Assembly: GCA_009746045.1 (NCBI GenBank)
Contig: RPFO01000041.1
Location: 8,431,841 to 8,495,840, forward strand
Source of the DNA: Mesostigma viride
Taxonomy: Eukaryota > Streptophyta > Mesostigmatophyceae > Mesostigmatales > Mesostigmataceae
Length of the DNA stretch: 64,000 bases
Reading direction: 5' to 3'
Shown here piece by piece: positions 63,881 to 64,000 of this stretch. The notes beneath the pieces are model-generated. The model saw only the letters and a list, made by a program, of their open reading frames with translations. It did no database searches and had not been told where the DNA came from. Every line of letters starts with the position of its first letter. Positions within the stretch are counted from its first letter, which is position 1. The position numbers and the translations under genes were made by a program.

Positions 63881-64000
63881 CCTTCCTTCCCCTGCTCCTT
63901 CGCGTGGATGCCTGGCGGCCCTTCGAATCTAGCAATCCACATGTCATGGCGTGGCATGTACACGAGGGCGACCCCAGTGGCGTGTTCCTCGGCCCGGCGC
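63733..64000 (-). CDS. Unidentified protein fragment, open at the window edge
   Basis: The minus-strand frame enters from beyond 64000 and reads MYMPRHDMWIARFEGPPGIH, WMPVFPGGQHLVRDVLDVMF and LTPVAELIWALHPGNLGA before a stop at 63733. The composition looks like real protein. The overlap with the frame 63083-63880 in another phase suggests one gene with a frameshift. The start and identity are unknown. Confidence 0.4.
   Translation of the reverse strand, partial: RRAEEHATGVALVYMPRHDMWIARFEGPPGIHAKEQGKEGWMPVFPGGQHLVRDVLDVMFAVARRLTPVAELIWALHPGNLGARPPII

Overview
This is a window of eukaryotic, repeat-dominated DNA of about 50% GC. Almost everything that can be explained is transposable elements, many nested inside one another; no clear host gene, rRNA or functional tRNA was found. 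The LTR elements, their tRNA-type primer sites, the hAT and Harbinger-like elements and a LINE with a C-terminal zinc knuckle plus endonuclease-like tail suggest a large algal, protist or early plant-lineage genome. The species cannot be told from the sequence.

Layout. 1-2.6 kb: minus-strand LINE remnant and a Harbinger-type MITE. 2.6-4.5 kb: a Gln-rich reading frame cut by an LTR (2886-3537) with a short ORF1 stub, ending in a G-rich minisatellite. 4.5-6.3 kb: no gene seen. 6.3-31.8 kb: a 1,122-bp LTR-like unit present twice head to tail with a 2-bp spacer; its first copy is split at 7075 by a composite retrotransposon (7076-29973) whose outer ends are two 650-bp LTRs flanked by the 5-bp duplication TATAC. 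Inside, the body (ORF1, gag, pol, 2.6-kb 3' region) occurs about 2.4 times; the middle copy (17426 to about 21450) is so rich in single-base indels that it looks like unpolished assembly. 31.8-45.3 kb: a reading frame starting at 32418 is cut by a 12.6-kb minus-strand LTR element (32589-45214, TSD AGGAT), itself cut in its gag by an 8.1-kb minus-strand LTR element (36158-44265, TSD TTGTG). 45.3-61.9 kb: the best copy of the AGTT...AACT retrotransposon family (45542 to about 61894), interrupted by a hAT element (46825-48172, TSD ACGCCGAT) and by a second family of the same lineage (53222-61721, TSD GTCTC) carrying an intact 1.6-kb-codon gag-pol on the minus strand. 61.9-64 kb: C/A-rich simple repeat, two inverted repeats and an unidentified minus-strand coding fragment running off the end.

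The most interesting content is the retrotransposon lineage represented by 7076-29973, 45542-61894 and 53222-61721. Its reverse transcriptase and RNase H are Ty1/copia-like, but (i) the retropepsin-like domain lies between integrase and reverse transcriptase instead of between gag and integrase, with the Gly of its D-T-G motif replaced by Asn or Gln; (ii) the LTRs end AGTT...AACT instead of TG...CA; (iii) an extra ORF precedes gag; (iv) the RT box is HGDD; and (v) in one family gag and pol are in the same frame separated by one UGA followed by CUAG, a known strong readthrough context. A second novelty candidate is the small element 32589-45214, whose only protein is Gag plus protease fused to a membrane segment.
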